Part shown: in pieces, positions 1 through 10,600 of the stretch | Numbering within the stretch: the first letter of the stretch is position 1 | Layout of the letters: each line of letters starts with the position of its first letter | Assembly (NCBI GenBank): GCA_016647705.1 | Contig: CM028327.1 | Coordinates: forward strand, 8,565,726 to 8,629,725 | Reading direction: 5' to 3' | DNA: 64,000 nt | DNA from: Eucommia ulmoides | Taxonomy: Eukaryota; Streptophyta; Magnoliopsida; Garryales; Eucommiaceae | Translations under genes and position numbers: made by a program | Notes under the pieces: generated by a model | Database searches by the model: none | Seen by the model: the letters and a program-made list of their open reading frames with translations, nothing else | Told to the model about the DNA's origin: nothing

Positions 1-703
1 TTCGGTGCCTCCCTTCCCTTCCTCAATTTCTCTCTCTCAAGTCTCAATTCCATCTCCGATTTCAACCATTCCCAAGAGCTATCACTCAGATTTCAAACAA
101 TTTTGATCGTCGTCGATCTCAGCCTACGAGATCTGACGACTTCCTTGTTGTTCAACCTTCGATGACGACGGCAGACGACGGCTCTGACTGCAGTAAGTTT
201 TTTTTTTGGTCTGAAAGTTATATTTTGTTTGTTAGTTTGTTTAATATTTATAAATGTTCGGAGTTTTGTTCTTCACTCTTGAGGTTTTGATTGTTGTTTA
301 GTTGTTGATAGTTCATTTAAGTTTTGTTCTTGATCCGTTCATGTTCATCCATTCACACTTCACATTCACAGTGTTTTTGAGTTCATCCGTTCATCGTTCA
401 CACTTCACATTCACAGTGACACAGTGTTTACTTTTCAGTTGAGTTGTGGATTGTTGATTGTTATTTAATTGTTTCAGTTGAGTTGTTGGTTGTTATATAA
501 TTGATCATAGTGTGTGTTGTTGAGTTGTTGATTGTTGTTGAATTGTTAATTGTTATATATTGTATTTTTTATTTAAATAAATAAATATATATAAATAATT
601 ATGACGTCACTGGTTCAACCACGGTTCGCTTACTGGTTGAACCGGTGACCCGTGACCCGATGATCTTTCCGGTTCGATATCTAGTCCGGTTTTAAAAACA
701 TTG
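1..703. mobile_element. right part of a hAT-like non-autonomous element (cut by window edge)
   Basis: The first 200 bases look like a plant 5' leader. They are pyrimidine-rich, then a short open stretch starts at an ATG near 161 and runs into a splice-donor-like GTAAGT near 191. AT-rich sequence follows with several short direct repeats built on GTTCATCCGTTCA and TTGAGTTGTTG. The stretch ends with GGTTCAACCGG-type words and CCGGTTTTAAAAACATTG at about 686-703, which resembles the subterminal part of plant hAT elements. The left end is outside the window, so neither a terminal inverted repeat pair nor a target duplication can be checked. It could instead be a true upstream gene start interrupted by a transposon. 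Confidence 0.35.
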
Positions 704-959
704 CATCATCTCTCTGGCACCACACTACCCTGACCATCGTCACCCCACCGTCACGCCGGTCACTATACATTTAGAAAAGAAAAAGAACAAATGTTGTAAC
801 TAAACGTATTTCTTGTTTCTTATCTCATAAATTGAAAGAAACAATTTCAGGACAATAGTCGTTACTAGACATGTTTCTATTTTCGGAATATTTTAGAACG
901 GAAACAAAATTCTCAATCCATCCCATCATAGTCTATTGAAAGTAGATACAGAAACATTA

Positions 960-1172
960 ACCAAACATCACCGTAATATCCATTTGCCTTTTTGCCATGT
1001 ACCTTATTCTATTGACTCAAGGCAGGCAAGTATAAGGGTAAATTTGTTATTTTACATAATTTTATTAATTATTTAACCGTTGTACTTCAGTTTGAACCAC
1101 AGAAGAATAAGTGGTGACGAAAATTCTATAAGAATATGAAGTGTAATTTGATCAAATTACATGGGGGACAAA
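960..1172. repeat. R1 family, partial copy (one half)
   Basis: This matches the right half of the R1 repeat seen many times in this window: a clause on 'gggtaaatttgt', a TTTAACCGTTG block, TTTGAACCACAG, then GTGGTGACGAAAAT, and an end like AGTGTAATTTGATCAAATTA. The left half is missing. Confidence 0.6.
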
Positions 1173-1181
1173 ATATTATTA

Positions 1182-1564
1182 GGGACAATGGATAGGAGGT
1201 CCTATATTTAAGTTCTAATTGGTCAAAAATTCTATATGTGGTAAAAACTTTTGATTTAGTCTCATCTCTTTTAAAAACGCAGAAACTTTACTCATATGAT
1301 AATCATGCGTTAGTTACATGTAACTATTTTTTGTGTAATATCATTGTATTAGTTACAGGTAATTAATTTTTTTATTTATTTTTATTTTTTATTTTTTTTC
1401 AGTTACATATTCCAATAATATGTAACTTTTTAGTTACATGTCTCTGATATGTAACTAAAAAATTTGATATTTTTCAGTTACATGTTTTAATAATATGTAA
1501 CTTTTTAGTTACATGTCTCTGATATGTAATTAAAAAATTTGATATTTTTTTAGTAACGTAACAA

Positions 1565-1599
<35 letters not shown>

Positions 1600-1890
1600 A
1601 ACATGTAACTAATATTATATAAACACATATAACTAAAAATGTTCAAATATGTGTGAAAAGTAACAATTATGAAATTATAACTAATATTAGTTACATGTAA
1701 CAGAATTCACTATAAAAATCGAATGTACTCACTAAAAGACTCTCTACAATTCCTGTAATATCCCTACAATTCCTGCAAAGCGGGACTAAAATACAAGTAG
1801 AATCTAACTTAAACGATTAAATCAAAACCTAATAACACAAAAGGATTTTTCACCAATTAGACTTAAAAAAAAGACTTTTCCCCAATTTTT
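1182..1890. mobile_element. MITE rich in GTTACATGTAAC palindromes, copy 1
   Basis: The ends are inverted copies of each other: near the left is AAGTTCTAATTGGTCAAAAA and near the right is TTTTTCACCAATTAGACTTA. The interior repeats a block of about 75 bp that contains GTTACATG, TATGTAAC and TCTGATATGTAACT, plus a (TA)n run at about 1570-1596. A second copy is at 52343-53190 with the same layout. No coding potential. The superfamily is not clear from the ends. Confidence 0.6.
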
Positions 1891-2159
1891 TCATATTATT
1901 AACCCTAATTATTATTTGTTTGATATTATAATGAAGGTCAACACTAGCAAAAAGGCGCTAAAATGAAGTGATTCCTGTCACAAAAACAATGAAATGGTGT
2001 ACATTAAATATTGTTATTATTCAAATTTGGTCCACCGTCCACCCAACTCAAAAAAATAAAAAATTAAATAAATTAAATTAAAAAATTAATAAAATAATAA
2101 AAAATTAATAATAAAAAAAAATGATGATTCCTTTAAGCTAAGTATTCCAATTTGATAAG

Positions 2160-2201
<42 letters not shown>

Positions 2202-2296
2202 GGTGTATCTCATCTAGAACGCTAACTTCATTAATTTATTAATTAAAGAATAAATTGATCAAGAAATGACCACAATTGGGGAATTTAAAAAAAAAG
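1891..2296. other. AT-rich spacer with (TA)n microsatellite
   Basis: Non-coding spacer. The only structure is a pure (TA)n run at about 2163-2199 and several A/T-only stretches near 2045-2120. No gene signal seen on either strand. Confidence 0.6.
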
Positions 2297-2800
2297 ATTA
2301 ATGTCATTTTACTTTGTGATTTTGATCGAATTATACTTAACTCCTCATACTATTTTCGTAACCACTTATGTCATGCAATTCAGATTAAAGTGCAATTGGT
2401 TAAATAATTTATAGAATTACATACAGTGATAAATTTAACCTTATACCAAACCTGAAGGTTTAAATGTCAGTTAAAATTAAATAATTTATTAATTTTGATT
2501 TTTGAAATTTGACAGTTAACTTTAATATAAAATGTAATCGTTGCACTTTATTCTGAGTATAAGGTTAAGTGTTTGCCATTAAATCATAAAAAAATAGACA
2601 AGATTATAATTATCATTTAACATTAAATTATAAAACTTTTGCATTTAACCATTAAAAATTAATTGTTGCATTTAAGTATGAAATAGGTGGGGAATAAGTG
2701 CTGACAAAAATATCACAATGGTACACAATGCAATTAGGTCAAACTATAGGGATGTAAAGTAAACTTAGGTCAAATCACAGGGTGCAAAGTGTAATTAACC
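2297..2800. mobile_element. R1 family MITE, near full length
   Basis: The left end reads towards TTTGATCGAATTATACTTAA and the right end reads GGTCAAATCACAGGGTGCAA then AGTGTAATTAACC, an inverted match. The interior carries the R1 words TTCAGATTAAAGTGCAA, GTTAAATAATTTAT and a mirrored 'taaccttatac' segment. It lies about 250 bp upstream of the AHP start codon, so it may form part of that promoter region. Confidence 0.65.
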
Positions 2801-2989
2801 TTTTTTTTAAATGCTGCAAACTGCGATGAGAAATCACAACAAAAATCCAGTGAGAGAGAGAGACTCCACCTTAATAGTTAATACCCAAAAGCCAGTTTAT
2901 TTTTCTTTATTTATATTGAATAAATTAATCAAATGCCGTTTGCAAGCATTTATATTCCTTGATTATATGCTATTATTATTCCATACGAT

Positions 2990-3052
2990 CAACATTTATA
3001 GATATATATAGAGAGAGAAAGAGGGTTAGAGAGAGAGAGAGAAGCCATAACA
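2990..3052 (+). promoter_or_regulatory. probable core promoter and leader of the AHP gene
   Basis: A TATA-like run (TTTATAGATATATATA, about 2995-3010) is followed by a GAGA-rich leader up to CAATGG at the start codon. The short distance to the ATG suggests that transcription starts within or just after the GAGA stretch. This is inferred from sequence composition only. Confidence 0.35.
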
Positions 3053-6000
3053 ATGGACGTGGATGAGTTGCAGAGAAGCTTCGTTGAGTTCAGTGCATCT
3101 CTGTTTCGCGAGGTAATGTACAAAAAACTGAAATTAAAGGTATGGATTAGAGATGGGTTTTTGATTTTGGAAATGGGTTTTTTTTTTTTTTTGAAGGGGA
3201 TTTTGGATGGACAATTTTCAGAGCTTCGGCAGCTTGAAGATGAGAGTAACCCTGATTTTGTGGTTGAAGTTGTCTCTCTATTCTTTCAAGACTCTGAAAA
3301 GCTTCTCAATGAACTCACCTTTGCTCTGTGAGCCTCTCTCTCTCACACACACAAATTTCCCTTCCTCCCTCTCACAACAAATTTCTCTCTCACACACAAA
3401 TTTCTCACACTCAAAAAATTTCTCTGTTTGTTTATCCGCCGAATATGGACGAGACTGACGTCGGATGTAGAAGAGACTAATGAATAAGTTATAAGTATAA
3501 AAGAAACCAATCTCGTGAGTTAGTTTTTGAGATCGAGAGAAACTCAAAACACACTGCATCAGTATCAAAAGAGTTCAAGTTACAAAAATTCTATTCTATT
3601 GGCCATAAAATGAGAGATTAGTTAAGGGTTAACTGACCAAAGGCCCAATGTGCGTGTGAGCGAGATTGTTGGGTTTATCCCACATCACCTAACTGTCGAT
3701 CAGTCTCTCCTTTTGTGGTTATTGGGTCAAAGTTGTTTTAACCTAAGCTATGATCTCAGTGTAAAATAGTATTGAGCCTCTCTCTCACCTCTAAAAGTAG
3801 CTCATGAGGCGGTGAGGTTTTTCACTCGTACTAATAACCTGACCACCAACGCTTTCTACGTCTGAGATAAACCCAACATCTCTCTCACACACAAATTTCA
3901 TCTATGTTCTTGGGGTGGGTTTAATTCCTTATGAATTTGAACAGAGATCAGCAGAATGTAGATTTCAAGAAGGTTGATGCTTATGTTCATCAGTTGAAAG
4001 GTAGCAGTTCCAGGTATAAAATCCAATTTTCGTACCCTTTTTTTTCACAAAAATAACCATAAATAGATAAATTAAAATTGGGTTAATGGCACTTTCACAC
4101 TTGTGGTTTGACCGAATTTTAATTTATATCCCTATAATATTTTCTTAGCAAGTTCAAACTCAAACTCCTTTGTTGGTTCAAAATAAAGTGTTACACTTTC
4201 TTTTTTTTTTTTAAATTAACTTTCAGATCTAGAAAAAGTCAAAATTGATGAATTATTTAGGCCCCATTTGGTAACTATTTCCATCTCATTCCATTCCCAG
4301 ATTTTTGGGAATTCTGTTTAGGAATAGCGTTTAGGAATTTTTGTTTCCGTTTCCATTTCATTCCCATTTGAAAATTGTGTCCACTTTTTTCTTAAGAAAT
4401 GAGAAACAAAAAAAAGTTGTTTCTCATTATTCCCATTCCATTCCCAAAACCCATGGTCACTATTCACCTACCGGCCGACCACCGACCGCTGCCGCCGCCG
4501 CATTTTCCGGCCACTTCCGGCAGTCGCCGGCGACGGCACCATTGTCTTCCGGCAGGCGTCGCCGGCGCCACCGCCGTCCGGTCATCGCCGGCGGGGGACA
4601 CCACCATCTCCGACACCAACTTAATATTAATTGTCATTTTTACTCTGGGTCGGATAGAATAATATCCGTTTGTCTATTTTCTTATTCTTTTCTTTTCCTT
4701 TATTCCCTCGGAACGGGTTGATTCATGTACAAGGGTAAATGTTATTTTGTAAATTTTTATTAATTATTTAACTGTTGCAAAGTCTGAACCATAAAAAGTA
4801 AGTACAATTCGATCTGACTACGTAGGAATAAAGTGTCGTCAATCCATTGTGATTTGACACAACTTTTTTAAGGAACCATTTGGTGAGTTTTAAATTCCAA
4901 AATAATTCGTAGTGTTTGGAAGCACTATGCTCATAATTGGATTTAGAAATTAACTCATAGAAATTAGGGGTTTTGACACTTAAACCCCTAAAGTTTGACG
5001 ATTATCTCACTATGGTCCCTATAGTTGCAATTTGAACATATAACACCCTAAAGTTCCATCATCATCCCGCTTCAGTCGAAATATCAATAGCGCTTATTGC
5101 AATTTTGAATGACAAATTGTCAATTGTTGTGCATCCAACTATTTTTAATTTATGGGTATTTTCTAACCTCTTTCTTTTCCCCTTATAATTTTTAGGAAAT
5201 TTTTTAAAAAGTCCTAAGATTCCAAAAACAGCTTTCTAAGAATAAGAACCATCTCATGTGTAAAAAAATCAGTATTACAGGACTCCATAAAGTGAAATTT
5301 TTATGAAATGAGACTTTTGGATGAATTTCCCTAATTTTTTTACCAATAAAAAAAATCTAATATGTAGGGTTAATTACACTTTTCCCCTACAATTTGACCA
5401 AATTACACTTTACATCATTGTGGTATTTTCATTAGCAACGGTTAAATAATTGATAGAATTTCGAAAAATGACAAATTACTCTTACACCCAACCTGGCCTG
5501 GGAAAATAAAGGAAAAGAAAAGAACACGTGCGCGTGCGCGTGCAGAAAAAAAAAAAAAGAAAAAAGCGCAAACGGATATTAATCTACTTGACTTGATCGT
5601 GGAATAAATGCCAATTAATATTAAGTGATTTATTAATTTTGACTTTTAGAGGTTTGACCATCAACTTTAACAAAAAATGCAATCGCTGCACTTAGTCTGA
5701 ACCAAAGCCCACAAGGGATAAAATACTTGCAAAAATACCACAAAGATGTAAAGTGCAATGGGGTCAAAGTGAAATTTTGGCCAAACTTCAGGGGTACAAA
5801 ATGTCAAAACCCCTAGAATTGTATGGATACTCCAATTCAATACAACCAAACACTCCCTAAGATTTTCAAGCCACAATTTTGAGTCTTTAAAAATAAACTG
5901 TTAAAATTTTCCTTTAATATCTTGTAATATGATTAAAAATGGATGAACACCAACAATAATCTAGAATTATGATTTTTCTTGATTAATCAATTTATTTATT

Positions 6001-7421
6001 TATTTTTTTTAATTTTTGTGATTTAACAGCATTGGTGCACAGAGAGTTAAGAATGTTTGTGTTGCTTTTCGCAATTTTTGCGAAGAACAGAACATCGATT
6101 CGTAAGTATTTCTAAGAGTAACTTCAACCGGATTAGGTTTTTAAATTAGGCACTGTTTCGTAACGTTTTTTTAAGTAATTTTTTAATTTTAAAAAAAATA
6201 TATTTGAAATAAAAAATAAAAAATAAAATAAAAACGTGATTTAAGTATTTTTTTTTTTATTTTTATATTTTAAGTGATCGATGGACAAAGATCTCAATGA
6301 TCTATAATTTTTTTTATTTTTTTTTTATGATTAACATATCATTTATAGAGACAATGTTAAGATATTATATTTACACTATCAAAAACACTTTTGAATACCA
6401 ACAAGGTGTGGCTCAAGTGGTAAGGTATGTTTGAGTTAAAACAATTGAGGGATCTTTGCAAGGTCAGTAGTTCGAACTTGCAGAAAAATACTTGTTGAAA
6501 GAGACAGTTACAAATCTCGAACGAGATTAGTCTCATACCCAAAGGGTGTGAGGACTCATGGCAAACCCAAAAAAAAAACACTTTTGAATATTTTTTTTTT
6601 AAAGGAATAGTACTTTTTATCACAATAATTTTTTTGATTATAAAAAATACCTTAAAAAAGGTATTACCAAACAGTTTCTTATCTAAAAATGGTATTTTGG
6701 CGCATGAATGAATAGTGCTTTGGCTAATGAATAAAATTAGGGTTTTTGGTGAATGAATGCATGAAATTAAAATTTTAGTCTATACAGTTCATGCGTTACA
6801 GTAATTTTTTCAGAATTCCAAAATGATTGTCAAAAGTCCAAAAGTTACGGTATGCCATAAAAGTTACTGTATTTTTTTACATGAAAAAGTTACATAACTT
6901 TTATGTGTTATAGTAATTTTGGATTTTTAAAAAAAAATATTATAACACGTGAACTACATGGACTAAAATTTTAGTTTCGTAAACTGTTAAAAAAATCATA
7001 AAACTCTATAAGCTACTTGAGGTTTTTTATTTTATTTTGTCATAGTATATCATCTAATGAGTGAAAATTGGGGTGGATATAGGTGTGTGAGATGTTTGCA
7101 ACAAGTGAAACAAGAGTACCTCCTTGTCAAGAACAAAATGGAGAATCTATTCGGGGTATGTTTTAAAACTTTTCCCTGAGGTTTAGCTGAATTGTGCTTT
7201 ACATTTTTGTGATATTTTTGTAACTACTTATCCCTGTAGTTCAGATTAAAATGCAACAGTTATATTTTCCTTTTAAAATTAATCAAATTTCAGAAAGTCA
7301 AAATTAATAAATTATTTAAGATTAATTGGCATTTATACTCTGGATCGCACTTTTTTTTTTCCAGTTGGAGCAACAAATTGTGGCAGCTGGTGGTGTAATT
7401 CCTATGGTGGAGTTGGTGTGA
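3053..7421 (+). CDS. AHP: histidine-containing phosphotransfer protein (AHP type), 6 exons, 153 aa
   Basis: Carries phosphate from cytokinin receptor histidine kinases to nuclear response regulators, shuttling between cytosol and nucleus. Coding exons are 3053-3112, 3197-3327, 3945-4013, 6030-6101, 7083-7155 and 7365-7421. All introns are GT-AG and the frame is continuous. The product begins MDVDELQRSF and holds the HPt signature HQLKGSSSS, with the phospho-acceptor at His79, plus GAQRVKN, CLQQVKQEYLLVKNKM and the end LEQQIVAAGGVIPMVELV. Length and exon pattern are typical of canonical plant AHPs. The conserved His means it is an active-type member, not an AHP6-like pseudo-HPt. Introns 3 and 4 have been enlarged by nested MITEs and a SINE. 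I cannot assign it to one Arabidopsis paralogue. Confidence 0.95.
4081..4870. mobile_element. R1 MITE in AHP intron 3, split by a Harbinger-like insertion
   Basis: The left half (4081-4256) starts GGGTTAATGGCACTTTC and TGTGGTTTGACCGAATTT. The right half (4624-4870) resumes with TATTAATTGTC, GGGTCGGATAG and the R1 right-hand words, ending near TGTGATTTGACAC. The two halves join precisely if 4260-4620 and one copy of TTA are removed, which shows that the inner element came later. Confidence 0.7.
4260..4620 (+). mobile_element. Tourist/Harbinger-like MITE with GC-rich core, right terminus missing
   Basis: Starts GGCCCCATTTGGTAACTATT directly after TTA and shares the whole left half of the elements at 27570-28241 and 51293-51968: the CATTCCCAGATTTTTGGGAA block, the TTCTTAAGAAATGAGAAAC block and a CCGGCG-rich core. 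It stops at CGACACCAAC, followed directly by a second TTA. The TTA target duplication (4257-4259 and 4621-4623) is intact but the right inverted repeat is absent. Open frames in the GC-rich core are compositional and not a gene. Confidence 0.7.
4962..5814. mobile_element. R2 Mutator-like MITE with an R1 MITE nested inside
   Basis: The ends are inverted: GGGGTTTTGACAC on the left and ...GTCAAAACCCC on the right. R2-type text (TTGAACATATAACACCCTAA, CACTATGGTCCC) fills the left part. An R1 copy (about 5365-5760, starting GGGTTAATTACAC) sits inside. The whole is itself inside a third repeat whose arms (about 4870-4960 and 5815-5865) contain ACCATTTGGTGAGT and CCAAACACTCCCT. All of it lies in AHP intron 3. 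A segment at 5180-5330 is related to the insert at 39696-39845. Confidence 0.65.
6149..6678. mobile_element. Harbinger-like MITE in AHP intron 4, host of a SINE
   Basis: Begins GGCACTGTTTCGTAACG and ends GTATTACCAAACAGTTTC. It is flanked on both sides by TTA (6146-6148, 6679-6681). The interior is A/T-rich (TTTTAAAAAAAATATATTT-type). A relative with the same ends lies at 43226-43790. The SINE at 6398-6573 is inserted within it. Confidence 0.65.
6398..6573 (+). mobile_element. tRNA-derived SINE with 17-bp target duplication
   Basis: A short retroposon flanked by perfect 17-bp direct repeats AAAAACACTTTTGAATA (6381-6397 and 6574-6590). It has a pol III A-box-like TGGCTCAAGTGG at 6409-6420, a B-box-like GTTCGAACTT at about 6470-6479, and an A-rich tail at the 3' end. 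The A-to-B spacing suits a tRNA-derived promoter. The perfect duplication indicates a fairly recent insertion by LINE-type target-primed reverse transcription. Confidence 0.85.
6735..7025. repeat. R3 family repeat in AHP intron 4
   Basis: Inverted ends built on AAATTAAAATTTTAGTC and ACTAAAATTTTAGTTTCGTAA enclose repeated GTTACAGTAATTTTT and AAAAGTTACTGTATTTTT words. Relatives lie at about 47340-47560, 47930-48125, 55830-56085 and 56370-56930. No coding potential; superfamily unknown. Confidence 0.6.
7165..7345. repeat. R1 family, left-half fragment in AHP intron 5
   Basis: Contains TTTAGCTGAATTGTGCTTTA, a TATTTTTGTAACTACTTAT block, TTCAGATTAAAATGCAAC and AAAGTCAAAATTAATAAATT, in the order typical of the left half of R1. 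The right half is absent. Confidence 0.55.
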
Positions 7422-7605
7422 AAAAACATAAAGAAGGCAAAAACCAATAGAGCTTATGTAAGTTCTTCTTAGTAATTGTAGGCTTCAACTTGCAATGTAA
7501 TATTCTCTTCTAGCTATCTAAGTATGAATGTTAATGAAATATGAATTACCCAAAATGCCCTTTATATTTACATATATAATTTTCAATCGTTTTACCCTAA
7601 CCGTA

Positions 7606-10600
7606 TGGTCTGTTTTTGTCTGTGCGGACAAAAACAAAAATATGATAACGATTTTCGCGAGTGTTAACCTTTCAAAATTTCACTATTTAGACTGTTTCAA
7701 AAAAGTAACGAAATTAGGATTATTCGGTGTGCTATATATCCTGTAAAAAATTCACAATTTTAAGTTTCATATAAATTTCTTCAATTACCTATTCAAATGA
7801 TTATTTCTCATAATAGTATTGAAAACGGGAGGTTTCATGAGACTTAACCTTTCAAAATTTCATGATTTCGAGTGCTTAAAAAAATAGCAAAATTTCGGTG
7901 TGCTATATGGTCTTTGAAAATTTCACGATTCTGAGTTTCGCATCAATTGCTTTCGCTACCCTACAAAGTGATATTTTTTTGTGATGGTATCGAAATCGGG
8001 TGTTTTCATAAGTGTTTGACTTTCAAAGTTTAAAGATTTCGTTCAAAAAAGTAGTAAAATCGAGTTTTTCAGTGTGCTAGCCTGTAAAAAAATCACGATT
8101 TTCAGTTTCGAGTGAATTTCTTCCGTTACTCAATAAAATGATGTTTTTCCGTAATGGTATTGAAATCATGGGATTCCGTGAGTGTAAGTCTTTCAAAATT
8201 TCACGCTTTCGAATGTTTAACCAAAAAAAAAGCGTAGCGAAATCGAGATTTTTCGGTATATTATAATAGCCTTCGAAAAATTTATGATTTAGAGTTCAAA
8301 TGAATTTATTTTGTTGCCCAATAAAATGATAATTTCTTGTAGTGGTATTAAAATTAGGGTGTTTCTTGAGTTTTAGTCTTTCAAAATTTCACAATTTCAA
8401 GTGTTTCAAAAAATTAGCAGAATCGGGATTTTTCGATTTGCTATAACTTTGGAAAATTTCATGATTTTCAGTTACATATGAATTTAATAATTAAAAATTT
8501 CGTTAAAAAAAATAGCAAAATCGGGATTTTTTGGTGTGTTGCCTTTGAAAAAATCATGATTTTTGAGTTTCAAATAAATTTCTTCTGTTACTTTATAAAA
8601 TGATGTTTTCCCGTAATGGTATTGAAATTGAGGAGTTTCGTGAGTGTTAATTTTTCAAAATTTCACGATTTTGAGTGATTAAAAAAAAGTAGCAAAATCG
8701 AGATTTTTCGGTGTATTATAATAGCCTTCGAAAATTTTATGATTTTGAGTTCGAATGAATTTCTTTTGTTGCCCAATTAAATGATAATTTCTCGTAATGA
8801 TATCAAAATCAGTGGTTTTCTTGTGTTTTAGTCTTTTAAAATTTCACAATTTCAAGTATTCCAAAAAATTAGCAGATTTGAAATTTTTCGATGATCTATA
8901 GCCAGTGAAAATTTCATAATTTTGAGTTACATACGAATTTATATTATTACCCAATTAAATGATACTTTCTTTTAATTGTATCGAAATCAAGGGGGTTCAT
9001 GTAACATTTTTCAAAATTTTACGATTTCAATTGTTTAAAAAAATAGCAAAATATAACCTTTGAAAATTTTACAATTTTAATTTTTGGACGAATTTCTTCC
9101 GTTTTCCAATCAAATCGTGCTTTCTTGTAATTGTATCGAATCAGGAGTTTTCGTGAGTCTTTCAAATTTGACAATTTCGAATGTTTCAAAAAATTAGTAA
9201 AATCAGGATTTTTTTATGTGATGTACCCTTTGAAAATTTCACGATTTTGATTTTTGAATAATTTTTTCTGTTACTCAATCAAATTATTCTTTCACGTAAT
9301 GTATCAAAATCAGGGGATTTCACAAGTGTTAGCCTTTGAAAATTTCACAATTTAAAGTATTTCAAAAAAGTAGCGAAATTCAGATTATTCGGTGTGTACC
9401 CTTCGAAAAATTCACGATTTTGATTTTCATATGAATTTCTTATTTTACCAATTCAAATGATTATTTCTCATAATGGTATTGAAAATGGGGGGTTTCGTGA
9501 AAGTTAGTCCTTCAAAATTCCGTTATTTCTAATACCTCAAAAAAGTAGTGAAATCATAATCTTGGGTATGCTATATGGCTTTTGAAAAATTTATGATTTT
9601 GAATTTCGGATCAATTTCTTTCGTTACCCAATCACATGATGTTGTCTTGTAATGGTATCGAATTTGGTAGGTTTCATTACTGTTAGGGTGTCTCATAATG
9701 ATATCGAAATTGGAGGGGTTTCATTAGAGCCTTTCAAACTTTCACGATTTTGAGTGTTTCAAAAAAATAGTCAAATCGGAATTTTTCAGTGTGTAGCCTT
9801 TGAAAATTTCACGATTTTAAGTTTCGGATCAATTGCTTCCATTAACTTGTTAAATGATGTTTTGTTTGGAGAAAAATCAAGGGCATTAGAGAGTGTTAGC
9901 TTTCAAAATTTTACAATTTCGAGTATTTCAAAAAAATAGCGAAATCGAGATTTTTCGGTATATTTCGGATGAATTTCTTGTGTTAACAAATCGAATAATG
10001 CTTTATTTTTGTGGTATCAAAATCAGGAGGTTTTGTGTGTTAGACTTGAAATTTCACAATTTCGAGTATTTTAAAAAACTTAGCAAAATGAGATTTTTTG
10101 GTGTGGCCTTTGAAAATTTTACAATTTTGAGTTCCAAATCCATTGCTTCTGTTACCCTATCAAATGATTCATTCTTGTAATGGTATCAAAATCGAGAATT
10201 TTGTGAGTATTAAACTTTCAAAATTTCATAATTTTGAGTGTTTAAAAAAAGTAGCGAAATCGGGATTTTTTGGTGTGCTATATAACCTTAGGAAATTTCA
10301 GAATTTTGAGTTTCAGATGAATTTTTTTTTGTTATTCAATCAAATGATGTTTTCTCATAATAGTAGCGAAATCAAAGAGTCTTGTAGGTGTGTTTTTTAA
10401 AATTTTCCGATTTTTAGTGTTTCAAAAAAGTAGAGGAAAGGGGATTTTTCGGTATATTATAACCTTTTAAAAATTTCCTGATTTTGTGTTCCAGATCGAT
10501 TGCTTCCGCTACCCAATCAAATTATATTTTCTCGTGATGGTATCGAAATCGATGAATTTCATGAGTGTTAACTTTTCAAAATTTCACGATTTCGAGTGTT

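Noticed and set aside
6398..6573. tRNA gene
   Set aside because: A and B boxes are present but there is no cloverleaf and there is a poly-A tail with target duplication; it is a SINE.
9754..10400. Several overlapping open frames of 60-95 codons
   Set aside because: They fall within the 175-bp tandem array and reflect shared repeat text, not conserved protein.
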